A stretch of 45,528 nucleotides of DNA from Rhodospirillaceae bacterium (GTDB taxonomy: Bacteria; Pseudomonadota; Alphaproteobacteria; Rhodospirillales; Casp-alpha2): contig NZAZ01000160.1 in assembly GCA_002686255.1 (NCBI GenBank), positions 1-45,528 of the forward strand, in the 5' to 3' direction. Below are positions 1 to 10,300 of this stretch, one piece after another. Position numbers and translations under genes: made by a program. The stretch's first letter is position 1, and every line of letters begins with the position of its first letter. The notes below the pieces were generated by a model that saw only the letters and a list, made by a program, of their open reading frames with translations, ran no database searches and was not told the origin of the DNA.

Positions 1-134
1 AGGTCATCGGGTGGCGGCGGAAATGGTTCCGTTCCCCCGACGGTGGCACGGTGGTATGATTTCCGCGAACCAGGAGGCTATCTGGGGAATGTCGGATTAT
101 CCAAGGCACTCAGTTTCGGTTCCCCGAGGGGACC

Positions 135-518
135 GTGGAAAGCGTGGATAAACCGATGAGCGGTCCGAACGAGCCCGGCAAGCCCCCCATCGACATCGAT
201 GACGGTCCGGCGACCGGCGTTGCCATCAAGTCGCGGGCCAGGACCAAAAAGCCGGCCATGTACAAGGTCCTGATGCTGAACGACGACTACACGCCGATGG
301 AATTCGTCGTCCACGTGCTCGAGCGGTATTTTCAGAAGCGCATCGAGGAAGCGACCCGGATCATGCTTCACGTGCACCAGAAAGGCGTCGGAATCTGCGG
401 CGTCTTCACCTACGAAGTCGCCGAAACCAAGGTCAACCAAGTCATGGACTTCGCCGGCCAGCACCAGCACCCGCTGCAATGCACGATCGAAAAGGACGAC
501 GACGGCGGCGAGGATTAA
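135..518 (+). CDS. clpS: ATP-dependent Clp protease adaptor ClpS
   Basis: ClpS delivers N-degron substrates to the ClpA unfoldase of ClpAP in the cytoplasm. The 127-residue product has a flexible, Pro- and Asp-rich N-terminus followed by the ClpS core: [18 protein letters not shown], then a helix ending in the HxxG-type stretch [19 protein letters not shown]. This is the usual family length. The GTG at 135 follows a GAGGGG ribosome site by a few bases, so I prefer it; the ATG at 156, seven codons in, is the alternative. clpA follows in the same direction, which is the classic pair. The 134 bases upstream hold no gene I can recognise, only a possible -10 (TATGAT, 55-60). Confidence 0.95.
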   Translation: MESVDKPMSGPNEPGKPPIDIDDGPATGVAIKSRARTKKPAMYKVLMLNDDYTPMEFVVHVLERYFQKRIEEATRIMLHVHQKGVGICGVFTYEVAETKVNQVMDFAGQHQHPLQCTIEKDDDGGED

Positions 519-526
519 GGCCCCCA

Positions 527-552
527 GGGGATCAACAAGGGGGATCAACAAG
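527..552 (+). repeat. 13-bp direct repeat between clpS and clpA
   Basis: The unit GGGGATCAACAAG occurs twice back to back in the short clpS-clpA spacer. It looks like a small slippage duplication. No function is implied; it only lengthens the gap between the clpS stop and the clpA ribosome site. Confidence 0.7.
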
Positions 553-581
553 GGGAATAACCGGAAACGGAGAACAACAAC

Positions 582-2897
582 ATGTTGTCACGCAACCTCG
601 AACAAACCCTGCACCGGGCCCTGGCCCTGGCCACCGAGCGCAACCACGAATACGCGACCCTGGAACATCTTCTGCTTTCGTTGACGGAGGACCGGGATTC
701 CATCGCCGTGCTCAAGGCCTGCGGCGTCGACCTGGAGCAACTGCACCGGGACCTGACCGACTTCATCGACAACGAGCTGTCGGACATCGGCCGGTCGCGG
801 GGCAGCGAGCCGAAGCCCACGGCCGGGTTTCAGCGGGTGGTCCAGCGCGCCGTGATCCATGTCCAGTCCTCGGGGCGCGAGGAAGTCACCGGCGCCAATA
901 TTTTGGTGGCGTTGTTTTCGGAACGGGAATCCCACGCCGTCTATTTCCTGCAACTGCACGATATGAGCCGCCTCGACGCGGTCAACTACATTTCCCACGG
1001 CATCGCCAAGGTAACCGGCGAATCGCGCCCGCAGACCGTCCGCGGCGCCGACGTGGACGCCGCCGAGGACAAGGTGACGCAAAAGGGCGAAGAGGCGCTG
1101 GAAGCCTATTGCGTCAACCTCAACCGCAAGGCCGAGGAAGGCCGCATCGACCCGTTGATCGGCCGCCAGAATGAAATCGAGCGCACCATTCAGATTCTTT
1201 GCCGACGCAACAAGAACAATCCCCTTTACGTCGGCGATTCCGGCGTCGGCAAGACGGCCATCGCCGAAGGGCTGGCGAAACGAATCGTTGAAAAGGAAGT
1301 GCCCGAAGTCCTTTCCGGGGCCACCATCTTCGCCCTCGACATGGGGGCGTTGCTGGCCGGAACCCGCTACCGTGGCGATTTCGAGGAGCGGCTGAAAAAC
1401 GTGATGACGGAACTGGAAAACGCCGAGGGCTCGATCCTGTTCATCGACGAAATTCACACCGTCATCGGCGCCGGCGCCACTTCCGGCGGGTCCATGGACG
1501 CGTCGAACATCCTTAAGCCCTCGCTGGCCAGCGGCAAGCTGCGCTGCATGGGCTCGACCACGTACAAGGAATACCGCAGCTATTTCGAGAAGGACCGGGC
1601 CCTGGCCCGGCGCTTTCAGAAGATCGACATCTACGAGCCCAGCGTCGAGGACACGGTCAAGATCCTGCGCGGGCTGAAGCCATATTTCGAGAAGTTCCAC
1701 ATGGTCCGCTACACGGCCGAGGCGCTTCGCTCCGCCGTCGAACTGTCGGCGCGCTACATCAACGACCGCAAGCTGCCCGACAAGGCGCTCGACGTCATCG
1801 ACGAGGTCGGCGCATCGAGGATGCTGATCCCGAAAAAGAAACGCCGCAAGACGGTAACCGTCAAGGACATCGAGGCGGTGGTGGCCAAAATAGCCCGCAT
1901 CCCGCCGAAGAGCGTTTCCGTCGACGACCGCAAGGCGCTTAAAACCCTGAAGCGCGACCTCAAGACCATGGTCTTCGGCCAGGACTCCGCCATCGACTCG
2001 CTGTCGAGCGCCATCAAGCTGGCCCGGGCCGGCCTGCGCGAGCCGGAAAAGCCCGTCGGCTCGTACCTGTTCTGCGGCCCCACCGGCGTCGGCAAGACCG
2101 AGGTCGCCAAGCAACTGGCGTTGACCATGGGCGTCGAACTGGTGCGCTTCGACATGTCCGAATACATGGAGCGCCATTCCGTGTCGCGGCTGATCGGCGC
2201 GCCGCCGGGCTACGTCGGCTTCGATCAGGGGGGGTTGCTGACCGACGCCATCGACCACCAGCCCCATTCGGTGCTGTTGCTGGACGAGATCGAGAAGGCG
2301 CATCCGGACCTGTTCAATATACTGTTGCAGGTGATGGACCACGGCAAGCTCACCGACCACAACGGCAAGAGCATCGATTTCCGCAACGTGGTGCTGATCA
2401 TGACCACCAACGCCGGCGCCGCCGACATGGTCAAGCCGGCCATCGGCTTCGAACGCGAAGGGCGCGTCGGCGACGATATGGAAGCCATCGAAAAGATGTT
2501 CACGCCGGAATTCCGCAACCGGCTGGACGCGGTCATTCAGTTCAAGTCACTGCCGCCGGAGGTGGTGGCCAGGGTCGTCGACAAGTTCGTCATGGAGCTC
2601 GAGGTGCAGCTCGAGGACCGCAACGTAACCATCGAGCTGAGCGGCCCGGCCCGCGAATTGCTGGCCAAGAAGGGCTACGACGAAAAATTCGGGGCCCGGC
2701 CGCTGGCCCGGGTGATCCAGGAAAAGGTCAAGAAACCGCTGGCCGAGGAACTGCTGTTCGGCAAGCTGGCCAAGGGCGGCGTCGTCCTGGTCAAGGTCAA
2801 GAAGAACAAGTTCGTCTTCGAATACCCGGACCCCCAGGACGCCAAGCTTCCGGTCAAACGCCGCAAGGGCAAGGTGCCGGCGCTGATCGACCGATGA
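582..2897 (+). CDS. clpA: ATP-dependent Clp protease ATP-binding subunit ClpA
   Basis: AAA+ unfoldase that works with ClpP and the adaptor ClpS. The 771-residue product has the Clp N-terminal repeat domain ([12 protein letters not shown] onward), a first AAA module with Walker A GDSGVGKT near residue 218 and Walker B ILFIDEIH, and a second module with GPTGVGKT near residue 499 and [13 protein letters not shown], then a D2-small domain. There is no long ClpB-type middle coiled coil between the two modules, which separates it from ClpB. Length is close to E. coli ClpA (758). It follows clpS by 63 bases in the same direction. Confidence 0.97.
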   Translation: MLSRNLEQTLHRALALATERNHEYATLEHLLLSLTEDRDSIAVLKACGVDLEQLHRDLTDFIDNELSDIGRSRGSEPKPTAGFQRVVQRAVIHVQSSGREEVTGANILVALFSERESHAVYFLQLHDMSRLDAVNYISHGIAKVTGESRPQTVRGADVDAAEDKVTQKGEEALEAYCVNLNRKAEEGRIDPLIGRQNEIERTIQILCRRNKNNPLYVGDSGVGKTAIAEGLAKRIVEKEVPEVLSGATIFALDMGALLAGTRYRGDFEERLKNVMTELENAEGSILFIDEIHTVIGAGATSGGSMDASNILKPSLASGKLRCMGSTTYKEYRSYFEKDRALARRFQKIDIYEPSVEDTVKILRGLKPYFEKFHMVRYTAEALRSAVELSARYINDRKLPDKALDVIDEVGASRMLIPKKKRRKTVTVKDIEAVVAKIARIPPKSVSVDDRKALKTLKRDLKTMVFGQDSAIDSLSSAIKLARAGLREPEKPVGSYLFCGPTGVGKTEVAKQLALTMGVELVRFDMSEYMERHSVSRLIGAPPGYVGFDQGGLLTDAIDHQPHSVLLLDEIEKAHPDLFNILLQVMDHGKLTDHNGKSIDFRNVVLIMTTNAGAADMVKPAIGFEREGRVGDDMEAIEKMFTPEFRNRLDAVIQFKSLPPEVVARVVDKFVMELEVQLEDRNVTIELSGPARELLAKKGYDEKFGARPLARVIQEKVKKPLAEELLFGKLAKGGVVLVKVKKNKFVFEYPDPQDAKLPVKRRKGKVPALIDR

Positions 2898-2910
2898 TAC
2901 AGGCCGCTAG

Positions 2911-4029
2911 ATGCTGAAGGATTTCCTGGCCGGAGTCCGCGTCCTCGACCTGAGCCAGTTTCTTCCCGGTCCCTTCGCCACCCAACTGCTCGCCGACATG
3001 GGCGCCGAGGTGCTCAAGGTCGAGCCGCCCCAGGGCGACCCGCAGCGCCGCTTCAACCCCATTTCCGGACAACCCTGGTCCGGCGGCGGGCGGTCGCCGT
3101 TTTACGACGCCGTCAACGCCGGCAAGACCGTGGTCGCCATCGACCTCAAGTCCGAGGCCGGCAAGGGGGCGTTCGGGACCCTGGTTGGGGCCGCCGACGT
3201 ATTGTTGGAATCGTACCGCCCGGGGGTGCTGGAAAGGCTCGGTTTCGGGCCTAAGCGGGTGAAGGAATTGAACCCGGGAATCGTCCATTGCGCGCTGTCG
3301 GGCTACGGCCAAACGGGGCCGAACAGGCTTTTGGCCGGCCACGACATCAATTACATCGCCTCCACCGGCGCCTTCAGCGCCTCGGGCATCCCGGAACGGC
3401 CGGTTTTGACGTGGCCGCCGGCGGCCGATTACGCTAGCGCCCTGCAGGCGGCGCTGACCATTACCGGCGCCCTGGTGACGCGGGCCCGGACCGGGAAAGG
3501 CGCCCACCTGGACGTCAGCCTGTCGGAATCCATGCTCGCCTGGCAGGCCTTCGGCATGATCGCGGCGGGCGGCGAAGGGGAAGCCGGGCGCGGCCGGAAC
3601 CTGCTCAACGGCGGCGCCGCGTGCTACCAGATCTACGCCACCGGAGACCGCCGGTTTATTACATTAGGCGCGCTGGAGCCCCATTTCTGGGCCAATTTCT
3701 GCGCCGCCGTGGAGCGGGCCGAGTGGACGGACCGCCAGTTGGAGCCCCTGCCGCAGACGGATTTGATCGCCGAGGTCGCGGCCCTGATCGGGGCCCAGCC
3801 GCTGGCCCACTGGCAGGCGCTGCTGAAGAACGTGGACTGCTGCTATCACGCCGTCCTCGATTACGCCGAGGCCAGGGCGGACCCCCACGTCAAGGCGCGG
3901 CGGCTGGTGACGGAAGGGGAATCCGGCATAGGGGTGTCGTTTGCCGCCACCGTCGACGGCCAGCCGCCGGAACCGCGGCGGACGGTGGAAGACGTCGATC
4001 TGGAGACGGCGCTCGAACGGTGGGCTTGA
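2911..4029 (+). CDS. CaiB/BaiF class III CoA-transferase, possibly alpha-methylacyl-CoA racemase
   Basis: Member of the CaiB/BaiF family, which moves CoA between acids or epimerises 2-methylacyl-CoA esters. The 372-residue protein opens with the family signature GVRVLDLSQFLPGPFATQLLADMGAEVLKVE (split here: GVRVLDLSQ, then LPGPFATQLLADMGAEVLK). The stretch SGYGQTGPNRLLAGHDINY carries the His-Asp pair typical of racemase-type members, and a second Asp lies in PAADYASALQ. These features favour a racemase over a classical transferase, but the substrate cannot be read from sequence. It begins 13 bases after clpA and may be cotranscribed, though a functional link is not obvious. Confidence 0.85.
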   Translation: MLKDFLAGVRVLDLSQFLPGPFATQLLADMGAEVLKVEPPQGDPQRRFNPISGQPWSGGGRSPFYDAVNAGKTVVAIDLKSEAGKGAFGTLVGAADVLLESYRPGVLERLGFGPKRVKELNPGIVHCALSGYGQTGPNRLLAGHDINYIASTGAFSASGIPERPVLTWPPAADYASALQAALTITGALVTRARTGKGAHLDVSLSESMLAWQAFGMIAAGGEGEAGRGRNLLNGGAACYQIYATGDRRFITLGALEPHFWANFCAAVERAEWTDRQLEPLPQTDLIAEVAALIGAQPLAHWQALLKNVDCCYHAVLDYAEARADPHVKARRLVTEGESGIGVSFAATVDGQPPEPRRTVEDVDLETALERWA

Positions 4030-4060
4030 CGACGATAAAGGATGTCGCCCCCGTCCCGAT

Positions 4061-4127
4061 CATCCTTCGAGACGCTTCGCTCCTCAGGATGAGGCCCTCA
4101 TGCTGAGCCCCGTCGAAGTATGAGGGC
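4061..4127. repeat. REP-like interspersed palindrome (composite)
   Basis: Two adjoining imperfect palindromes lie between convergent genes. The first opens with CATCCTTCGAGACG and closes with CTCCTCAGGATGAGG; the second opens with CCTCATGCTGAG and closes with CGAAGTATGAGG. The CTTCGAGACG...CCTCAGG(A/G)TGAGG frame recurs at the right end of the window (45471-45509). This style of intergenic repeat is well known in alphaproteobacteria. It could form a hairpin at the 3' ends of the CoA-transferase and DUF482 transcripts. Confidence 0.75.
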
Positions 4128-4174
4128 TGGGATCAGCCCCTAACGCACGGAAACGCCCGCCCTCGGCTCCCTCT

Positions 4175-5347
4175 TCAGTTCCCGTCCCGGCGGAAGGGGG
4201 AGCGGGCCAAAAGCATCCTCATTTCGTATTCGATCTCGCGCCGTTCGCCGGCAAGGAAGTGTTCGACGGCGGATTTAAGGCCCGGATCGGCGATCCAATG
4301 GGCCGAATAGGTGGGCCGGGGCAGGTAGCCGCGCTGCACCTTGTGCGGGCCCTGGGCCCCGGCCTCGACCCATTCGAGGCGGTGGGCAATGGCGTAGTCG
4401 ATGGCCTGGTAGTAGCAGGCCTCGAAATGGAGGAACTTGTAATCGGCCCGCGAGCCCCAGTTGCGGCCGAACAGGGTATCGGCGCCGGCCAGGTTCAACG
4501 CCCCGGCCACCGGGCGGCCCCCATCCTCGGCCATGACCAGGACCACGCTTTCGCCCATCCGTTCGCCCAGCAGCGAGAAGAACTCGCGGTTGAGGTAGCG
4601 GGAGCCCCATTTCTTGTCCGACGTGTCGCGGTAGAAGCCATAGAACGCGTCCCAGTGGGCCTCGGTGATGGCGTTGCCGGTTAGGGCGCGGATATGGAGG
4701 CCGTGTTTGGCGACGGCGGCGCGTTCCTTCTTGATCGCCTTCCTCTTGCGCGAATTGAGATCGGCCAGGAAATCGTCGAAGCTTGCGTAGCCCCGGTTGC
4801 GCCAGTGGAACTGCTGGCCGGTGCGGAGCAATAGCCCGTGCTTGCCCAGCCGCTTCCACTCGGCCTCGGTGGGGAAGGTGACGTGCAGCGACGAGACGCC
4901 CAGGCGCCGGGCCAATTTGACCATCCCGGCGGCGAGGGCGTCGGTGAGCTCGTCCCGGGCGGCGTCGGCCAGGTCTTGGCGCACCAGAAGGCGGCGCCCC
5001 GTCGCCGGGGTGAACGGAATCGCCGACAGCAGTTTCGGGTAATACCGTCCGCCGGCGCGCTCATAGGCCTCGGCCCAGCCCCAGTCGAACACGTATTCGC
5101 CGTAGGAGTGGCTTTTCAGGTACAACGGCGCCGCCGCCATCAGGCCGCCCAACTCGTCGCGGACGACAAGGTGGTGGGGCAGCCAGCCGGTCTCGGCGCC
5201 GACGGAGCCCGAATCCTCCAACGCCGACAGGAATCCCCAGGCGCAGAACGGATTTTCGGCCCCGGCGCAGGCGTCCCACTCGGCCGCCCCGGCCTCGGCG
5301 ATCGAGCCGATGACGTTGACGGTGGTCGGTTCGCGTCCGTCGGGCAT
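4175..5347 (-). CDS. GNAT-like N-acyltransferase, DUF482 (COG3146) family
   Basis: A 390-residue protein of the DUF482 family, predicted N-acyltransferases with a double-GNAT fold. Typical family stretches are AEWDACAGAENPFCAWGFLSALE near the N-terminus, the basic block SRKRKAIKKERAAV in the middle, and EWVEAGAQGPHK near the C-terminus. The substrate is unknown; FemAB-like peptide or amino-sugar acylation has been suggested for relatives. It is the last gene of a leftward group, 12 bases after ridA, which is a common alphaproteobacterial neighbour. Identification of the family is firm; function is not. Confidence 0.85.
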   Translation of the reverse strand: MPDGREPTTVNVIGSIAEAGAAEWDACAGAENPFCAWGFLSALEDSGSVGAETGWLPHHLVVRDELGGLMAAAPLYLKSHSYGEYVFDWGWAEAYERAGGRYYPKLLSAIPFTPATGRRLLVRQDLADAARDELTDALAAGMVKLARRLGVSSLHVTFPTEAEWKRLGKHGLLLRTGQQFHWRNRGYASFDDFLADLNSRKRKAIKKERAAVAKHGLHIRALTGNAITEAHWDAFYGFYRDTSDKKWGSRYLNREFFSLLGERMGESVVLVMAEDGGRPVAGALNLAGADTLFGRNWGSRADYKFLHFEACYYQAIDYAIAHRLEWVEAGAQGPHKVQRGYLPRPTYSAHWIADPGLKSAVEHFLAGERREIEYEMRMLLARSPFRRDGN

Positions 5348-5359
5348 GGTCTACCTCAG

Positions 5360-5827
5360 CTAGGCGAGCTCAAACACCCCGTCGACCTCGACGGCGACGC
5401 CGCGCGGCAGCGACGGCGCGCCGACGGCGAAGCGCGCGTGCTTGCCGGCGTCGCCGAACACTTCGGCCATCAGGTCCGACGCCCCGTTGACGACTTCCGG
5501 CTGGCCGGTGAAACCGGCCGCCGAATTGACGAACCCGCCGAGCTTGACGACGCGCTTGATCCGCTCCAGGTCGCCGCCGGCGGCGGCCTTGGCCTGGGCG
5601 ATCAGGTTGAGCCCGCACAGCCTGGCCGCTTGATAGCCTTCGTCGACGTCCATGTCCTCGCCGAGGCGGCCGGTGAACTTAATCTCGCCGTCCTCGACCG
5701 GCACCTGGCCGGCGACGAACACCAGCGAACCCGAGACCACGAACGGCACATAGTTGGCCGCCGGCGCCGGGGCGTCGGGAATCTCGATGCCGAGTTCGGC
5801 AAGCCGCGCTTCGATTTTTCCGGTCAT
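5360..5827 (-). CDS. RidA/YjgF-family enamine/imine deaminase
   Basis: RidA-family proteins hydrolyse reactive enamines and imines formed by PLP enzymes. The 155-residue product is of the longer subgroup: an N-terminal helix (KIEARLAELGIEIP), then PAANYVPFVVSGSLVFVAGQ, and a C-terminal LPRGVAVEVDGVFELA strand. The canonical RidA Arg near the C-terminus of archetypes is not in its usual RNC context, so deaminase activity is inferred from the family only. It lies 7 bases downstream of the receiver-MBL gene and 12 bases upstream of the DUF482 gene. Confidence 0.85.
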   Translation of the reverse strand: MTGKIEARLAELGIEIPDAPAPAANYVPFVVSGSLVFVAGQVPVEDGEIKFTGRLGEDMDVDEGYQAARLCGLNLIAQAKAAAGGDLERIKRVVKLGGFVNSAAGFTGQPEVVNGASDLMAEVFGDAGKHARFAVGAPSLPRGVAVEVDGVFELA

Positions 5828-5834
5828 GGCGTAA

Positions 5835-7064
5835 TTAGATTTTAAATGCCTCGCCTTCCGTCGGCGCCAGGCACTTGGTCTTGGATCGGCGTTTTTTCAG
5901 CATCGCCCGGGCTATATCCAGCTTGATGTCGATGTCGTCGTCGGTCTGGTCCGGGTCGTGGTGGAACAGGTACAGCGTCTTGACCTCGGCGGTATCGGCC
6001 AAATTCACCACCTTGCTGATGCACGAATGGCCCCAGCCTTCCTTGGTCATGTATTCCTCGTCCATATAGGTGGCGTCGGTGATCAAGGCGTCGGTGTCGT
6101 GGACGAATTCGGCCAGGCGTTTCTCGTAATGGGGGTCGTAAAATTCGCTGGTTTCCACGTACATCTCGTTGTCGGTGATGTAGCAGATCGAGCGCCCGTT
6201 GTATTCGATGCGGTAGCCCAGGCACTTGCCCGGGTGGCTCAACAGCTTGGTTTTGACGTCGATCCCCGACACCTTCAGGTTCTCCTCCTCCAGGTCGTGA
6301 AAATAGACCCGGGCCGCGAACTGGGAGAGCGTGATCGGGAAATAGACGCCTTCCATCTGCGCCGACACCATCTCGCTCATGGAGATGTCGCCCTGATTTG
6401 CCCCCAGGATCTCGAATTCGTTGCCCTGCACGTAAAGCGGGCTGAAGAAGGGGATGGCGTTGATGTGGTCCCAATGGGGGTGCGAGATGAAGATCTTGGC
6501 GTTGATGCCCTTTCTTTTCTGGGCCGCCAGCGAATCGCCCAGGTTCTTGATGCCGCTGCCGCAATCGAAGATGAAAAACTGCTCGCGCGGGAATTCCAGC
6601 GTCATGCACGACGTGTTGCCGCCGTATTTGAGGCTTTGACCGCCGGTTACGGGCAGCGTGCCGCGCACGCCCCAGAACTTCATGTCGATATGGTCGTCGA
6701 GGATGCGGTTGATCCGCTCGATGAAGGTTTCCGGGTTGACCGGCTTGCGGATGAACCCGTGGGCGCCGAAGGTGTAGGAACGCTTGTGGTCGAATTCGTA
6801 GGCCTTGGCCGAAACGACGATGAACTTGGTTTTCTTGAGGTCCTTGTGGTCCCGCACCTGCTTGTAAAGCTGCAGCCCGTCGACCTCCGGCATCATCAGG
6901 TCGCCGATGACGCAATCGGGCCTTTTCTTGGCGATGTCGGTAATGATGCCGGCGCTCTCGGTGCTCGTGGTCACCGAGTGCCCTTGGCCCTTCAACAGCG
7001 CTCCCATCGCCTCGAGGACGACGGGATCGTCATCGACGACGTAAAAGCTCTTTTTCTTCGCCAT
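5835..7064 (-). CDS. Response-regulator receiver fused to metallo-beta-lactamase hydrolase
   Basis: A 409-residue fusion. Residues 5-125 form a CheY-like receiver with the acidic cluster DDDP (11-14) and phospho-acceptor Asp55 in GDLMMPEVDG, plus the conserved Lys in RKPVNP. Residues 127-409 form a metallo-beta-lactamase domain with HxHxDH (His195, His197, Asp199, His200) and downstream GHSC and FHHDP segments like tRNase Z or cyclic-nucleotide phosphodiesterase relatives. Phosphorylation probably controls the hydrolase; the substrate is unknown. I chose the ATG at 7064 because AGGGA precedes it at suitable distance, whereas the ATG at 7085 has no spacing to its AGGA. No histidine kinase is next to it. 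Confidence 0.88.
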   Translation of the reverse strand: MAKKKSFYVVDDDPVVLEAMGALLKGQGHSVTTSTESAGIITDIAKKRPDCVIGDLMMPEVDGLQLYKQVRDHKDLKKTKFIVVSAKAYEFDHKRSYTFGAHGFIRKPVNPETFIERINRILDDHIDMKFWGVRGTLPVTGGQSLKYGGNTSCMTLEFPREQFFIFDCGSGIKNLGDSLAAQKRKGINAKIFISHPHWDHINAIPFFSPLYVQGNEFEILGANQGDISMSEMVSAQMEGVYFPITLSQFAARVYFHDLEEENLKVSGIDVKTKLLSHPGKCLGYRIEYNGRSICYITDNEMYVETSEFYDPHYEKRLAEFVHDTDALITDATYMDEEYMTKEGWGHSCISKVVNLADTAEVKTLYLFHHDPDQTDDDIDIKLDIARAMLKKRRSKTKCLAPTEGEAFKI

Positions 7065-7265
7065 GGAGAATCCCTGGTCCACCATTCCTGGTAGGAAAAA
7101 AACACCACGCCGGGCCCCCCCCTGAAGTCCATGCCGGAGGGCTGGGCGTAAGACTAATTGCCCGAATGGCGGCTGTCGATAGGTGTTTAGGTGGGAACGG
7201 GCCCCGGAAATGTCGAGAAATTTATCGCCGAATTCTTCTCAACCCCGTCCTTCTCCCGGGTCGGG

Positions 7266-7312
7266 GAAAAAAGACGGGGCGCGCGCCAGGGAGGGCCCCC
7301 GGCACGCGCCCC
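7266..7312 (-). terminator. Rho-independent terminator of nrdJ
   Basis: Read on the minus strand, GGGGCGCG pairs with CGCGCCCC around a G/C-rich loop and is followed by GTCTTTTTT. It lies about 40 bases past the nrdJ stop, in the 286-base gap before the receiver-MBL gene. The rest of that gap shows nothing I can support. Confidence 0.8.
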
Positions 7313-7350
7313 AAGTTTCCCAGGGAGGATTCGGTAAAAAGAACAGCCAT

Positions 7351-10300
7351 CTAAGAACATCCGCTCGTCGACCCGCAGGTATGGCACTTCATGCAGGTGC
7401 CGTTGCGGACCAAGGTGAAATTACCGCACTCGTCGCAGGGGTCCCCTTCGAACCCCTTCATTTTGGCTTCGCGGACCCTGTTCAAAAGGCCGTCCATTGT
7501 TTCGATGACGCTGTTGGCGACGCTGAGCGTTCCGGCTTGCTCGGGCGCCGAGACCTGCCGGGCGCCCACTGTCGATCCCCCGGCGTCGTCGTCCGCGGCC
7601 ACGGCAACGGCGGCGTTACCCTGGTCCTTGGCCCCCTGGATGACCAGGAAATTGCCGCGCACGTATCCCTGGCTGGCGACGCTCTTGACCGCTTCCATGG
7701 CCGGGTCGGCGACCGGCAGGAGGCCTTCGCCGACGCCGGCGCCGATGCTGTCGGGCAACAGGTCGTCGGGTTCCACATGGGCGAGGTCGTTGCGGCCGAG
7801 ATAACTGACGGCGAGCTCGCGGAACAGGTAATCCAGGATCGAGGTCGCCATCTTGATGGTGTCGTTGCCGGTGACCACCCCGGAGGGTTCGAAACGGGTG
7901 AAGGTGAAGGAATCGACGTATTCCTCCAGCGGCACGCCGTATTGCAGCGCGATCGAGATGGCGATGGCGAAGTTGTTCATCAACGAGCGGAAGGCAGCGC
8001 CTTCCTTGTGCATGTCGACGAAGATTTCGGCAAGCCGGCCGTCCTCGTATTCGCCGGTCCTGAGATAGACCTTGTGACCGCCGACGGCCGCCTTTTGGGT
8101 GTATCCCTTGCGGCGATGGGGCGGCCGTTCGCGTTCGGCGGCCTTGATGATCCGCTCGATCACCCGTTCGGCGACGATCTGGGTCTTTTCGACGGGGGTC
8201 GCCTCGGCGGCGGTTTCGGCGACGGCCTCGGCATCGTAATCCAGGTCGGCATCATCGAGAAGCGCCGCCGCCAACGGCTGCGACAGCTTCGATCCGTCCC
8301 GGTAAAGGGCGTTCGCCTTCAGCCCCAGCCGCCAGGACAGCATGTAGGCTTCCTTGCAGTCCTCGACGGTCGCCGTGCCCGGCATGTTGATGGTCTTTGA
8401 GATGGCGCCGGAGATGAAAGGCTGGCTCGAGGCCATCATGCGGATATGGCTTTCCACGGAAAGGAACCGCTTGCCGATGCGCCCGCAGGCGCTGGCGCAG
8501 TCGAAGACGCTCAAATGTACGTCCTTGATGTGGGGCGCGCCTTCGAGCGTCATGGCGCCGCACACGTGGATGTTGGCGGCCTCGATTTCCTTCTTTTCGA
8601 AACCGAGGGCATCCAGCATGTCGAACGAGGTATTGTTCAGCTCATCGGCCTTGAGGCCCAGGGTATCGACGCAAAACTCCTCGCCCAGCGTCCATTTGTT
8701 GAAGACGAAGCGGATGTCGAAGGCCTCGGCCAGCGACTGCTCGACCTTGGCAATGGCCTGTTCGGTGAACTTCTTCGCTTTCAGCGCCTCGTGGCCGAGG
8801 GCGTGGGAATCCTTCAATGTCCCATGGCCGACGGCGTATAGCGTGATGTCCCCGATCTGGGCTTGCGAATAGTCGAGCCTGGACAGCGCCTTCGGCACCA
8901 TGTGGTTGATGATCTTGAAATAGCCGCCGCCGGCCAGTTTCTTGAACTTGACGAGGGCGAAATCGGGCTCGATGCCGGTGGTGTTGCAGTCCATGACCAG
9001 CCCGATGGTGCCGGTCGGCGCGATTACCGAAACCTGGGCGTTGCGGTAGCCGTGCTTCTGGCCCAGTTCCAGCGCCCGGTCCCATATGTCGCGGGCGGCC
9101 CGGGCCAGTTCGCCGTCCGGGCAATCGGCCGCTGTCAGCGCCACCGGGTTGACCGACAGGTCTTCGTAACCGGTCTCGGCGCCCATGGCGGCGCGGCGGT
9201 GGTTGCGAATGACCCTGAGCATGGCCTCGCGGTTGTCCTGGTAATGGGGAAAGGCGCCCATTTCGGCGGCCATTTCCGCCGACGTGGCATAGGCCCGGCC
9301 GGTCATCAGCGCCGAGATGGCGCCGCAAAGGGCCCGCCCGGCGTCGGAATCATAAGGAATGCCGGCGGCCATCAGATAGCCGCCGATGTTGGCGAAACCG
9401 AGGCCTAAGGTGCGGTATTCGTAGCTCAGTTCGGCGATCCGGTCGGACGGGAACTGGGCCATCATCACCGATATCTCAAGGGTCACGGTCCACAGTTTGA
9501 CGGCGTGCTCGAAGGCGTCTACGTCGAAGCTGCCGTCTTCGTTGGCGAACGCCATCAGGTTCAAGGACGCCAAATTGCATGCCGTGTTGTCCAGGAACAT
9601 GTATTCCGAACACGGGTTCGAGGCGTTGATACGGCCGCTTTCGGGGCACGTGTGCCAATCGTTGATGGTGGTGTCGAACTGCAGGCCCGGATCGGCCGAG
9701 GCCCAGGCGGAATAACCGATCTGTTCCCAAAGGTCCCGGGCCCGCACCCGTTCAGCCACCTTGCCGTCGGTGCGCCGGATCAGGTCCCATTCGCCGTTCT
9801 CGAGCACTTTTTCCAGGAACGCGTTGTCGACCCGGACCGTGTTGTTGGAGTTTTGTCCCGATACGGTCAAATAGGCTTCGGAATCCCAATCGGTGTCGTA
9901 CTCGGGAAACTCGATTTCGGTGTATCCCTGGCGGGCGAACTGAATCACCCGCTGCACGTAGCATTCCGGGATCATCGCCCGGCGGCTGCCGAGGATCGCC
10001 TTCTTCAGGGCCGGGTTCTTCTTCGGATCGAAGCGGTCCTCGCCTTCGCCTTCTTGGCAGGCGGCCATGACTTCGCCCAGGTGCTTGCCGGCCAGCTTCG
10101 AGCCGGCGACCAATGCGGCGACCTTTTGCTCTTCCTGGACCTTCCAGGTGATGAACTGCTCGATGTCGGGATGGTCGATGTCGACGATGACCATCTTGGC
10201 GGCGCGCCGCGTGGTGCCGCCGGACTTGATGGCGCCGGCGGCGCGGTCGCCGATCTTGAGGAAGCTCATCAGCCCCGACGACTGGCCGCCGCCCGAAAGG

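Noticed and set aside
588..2360. 590-codon open frame opposite clpA
   Set aside because: It is a GC-rich shadow of clpA on the other strand; the product has no motif and clpA is certain.
7183..8400. 405-codon open frame opposite the nrdJ 3' end
   Set aside because: It spans the nrdJ terminator and the coding strand of nrdJ; the product is low-complexity antisense sequence.
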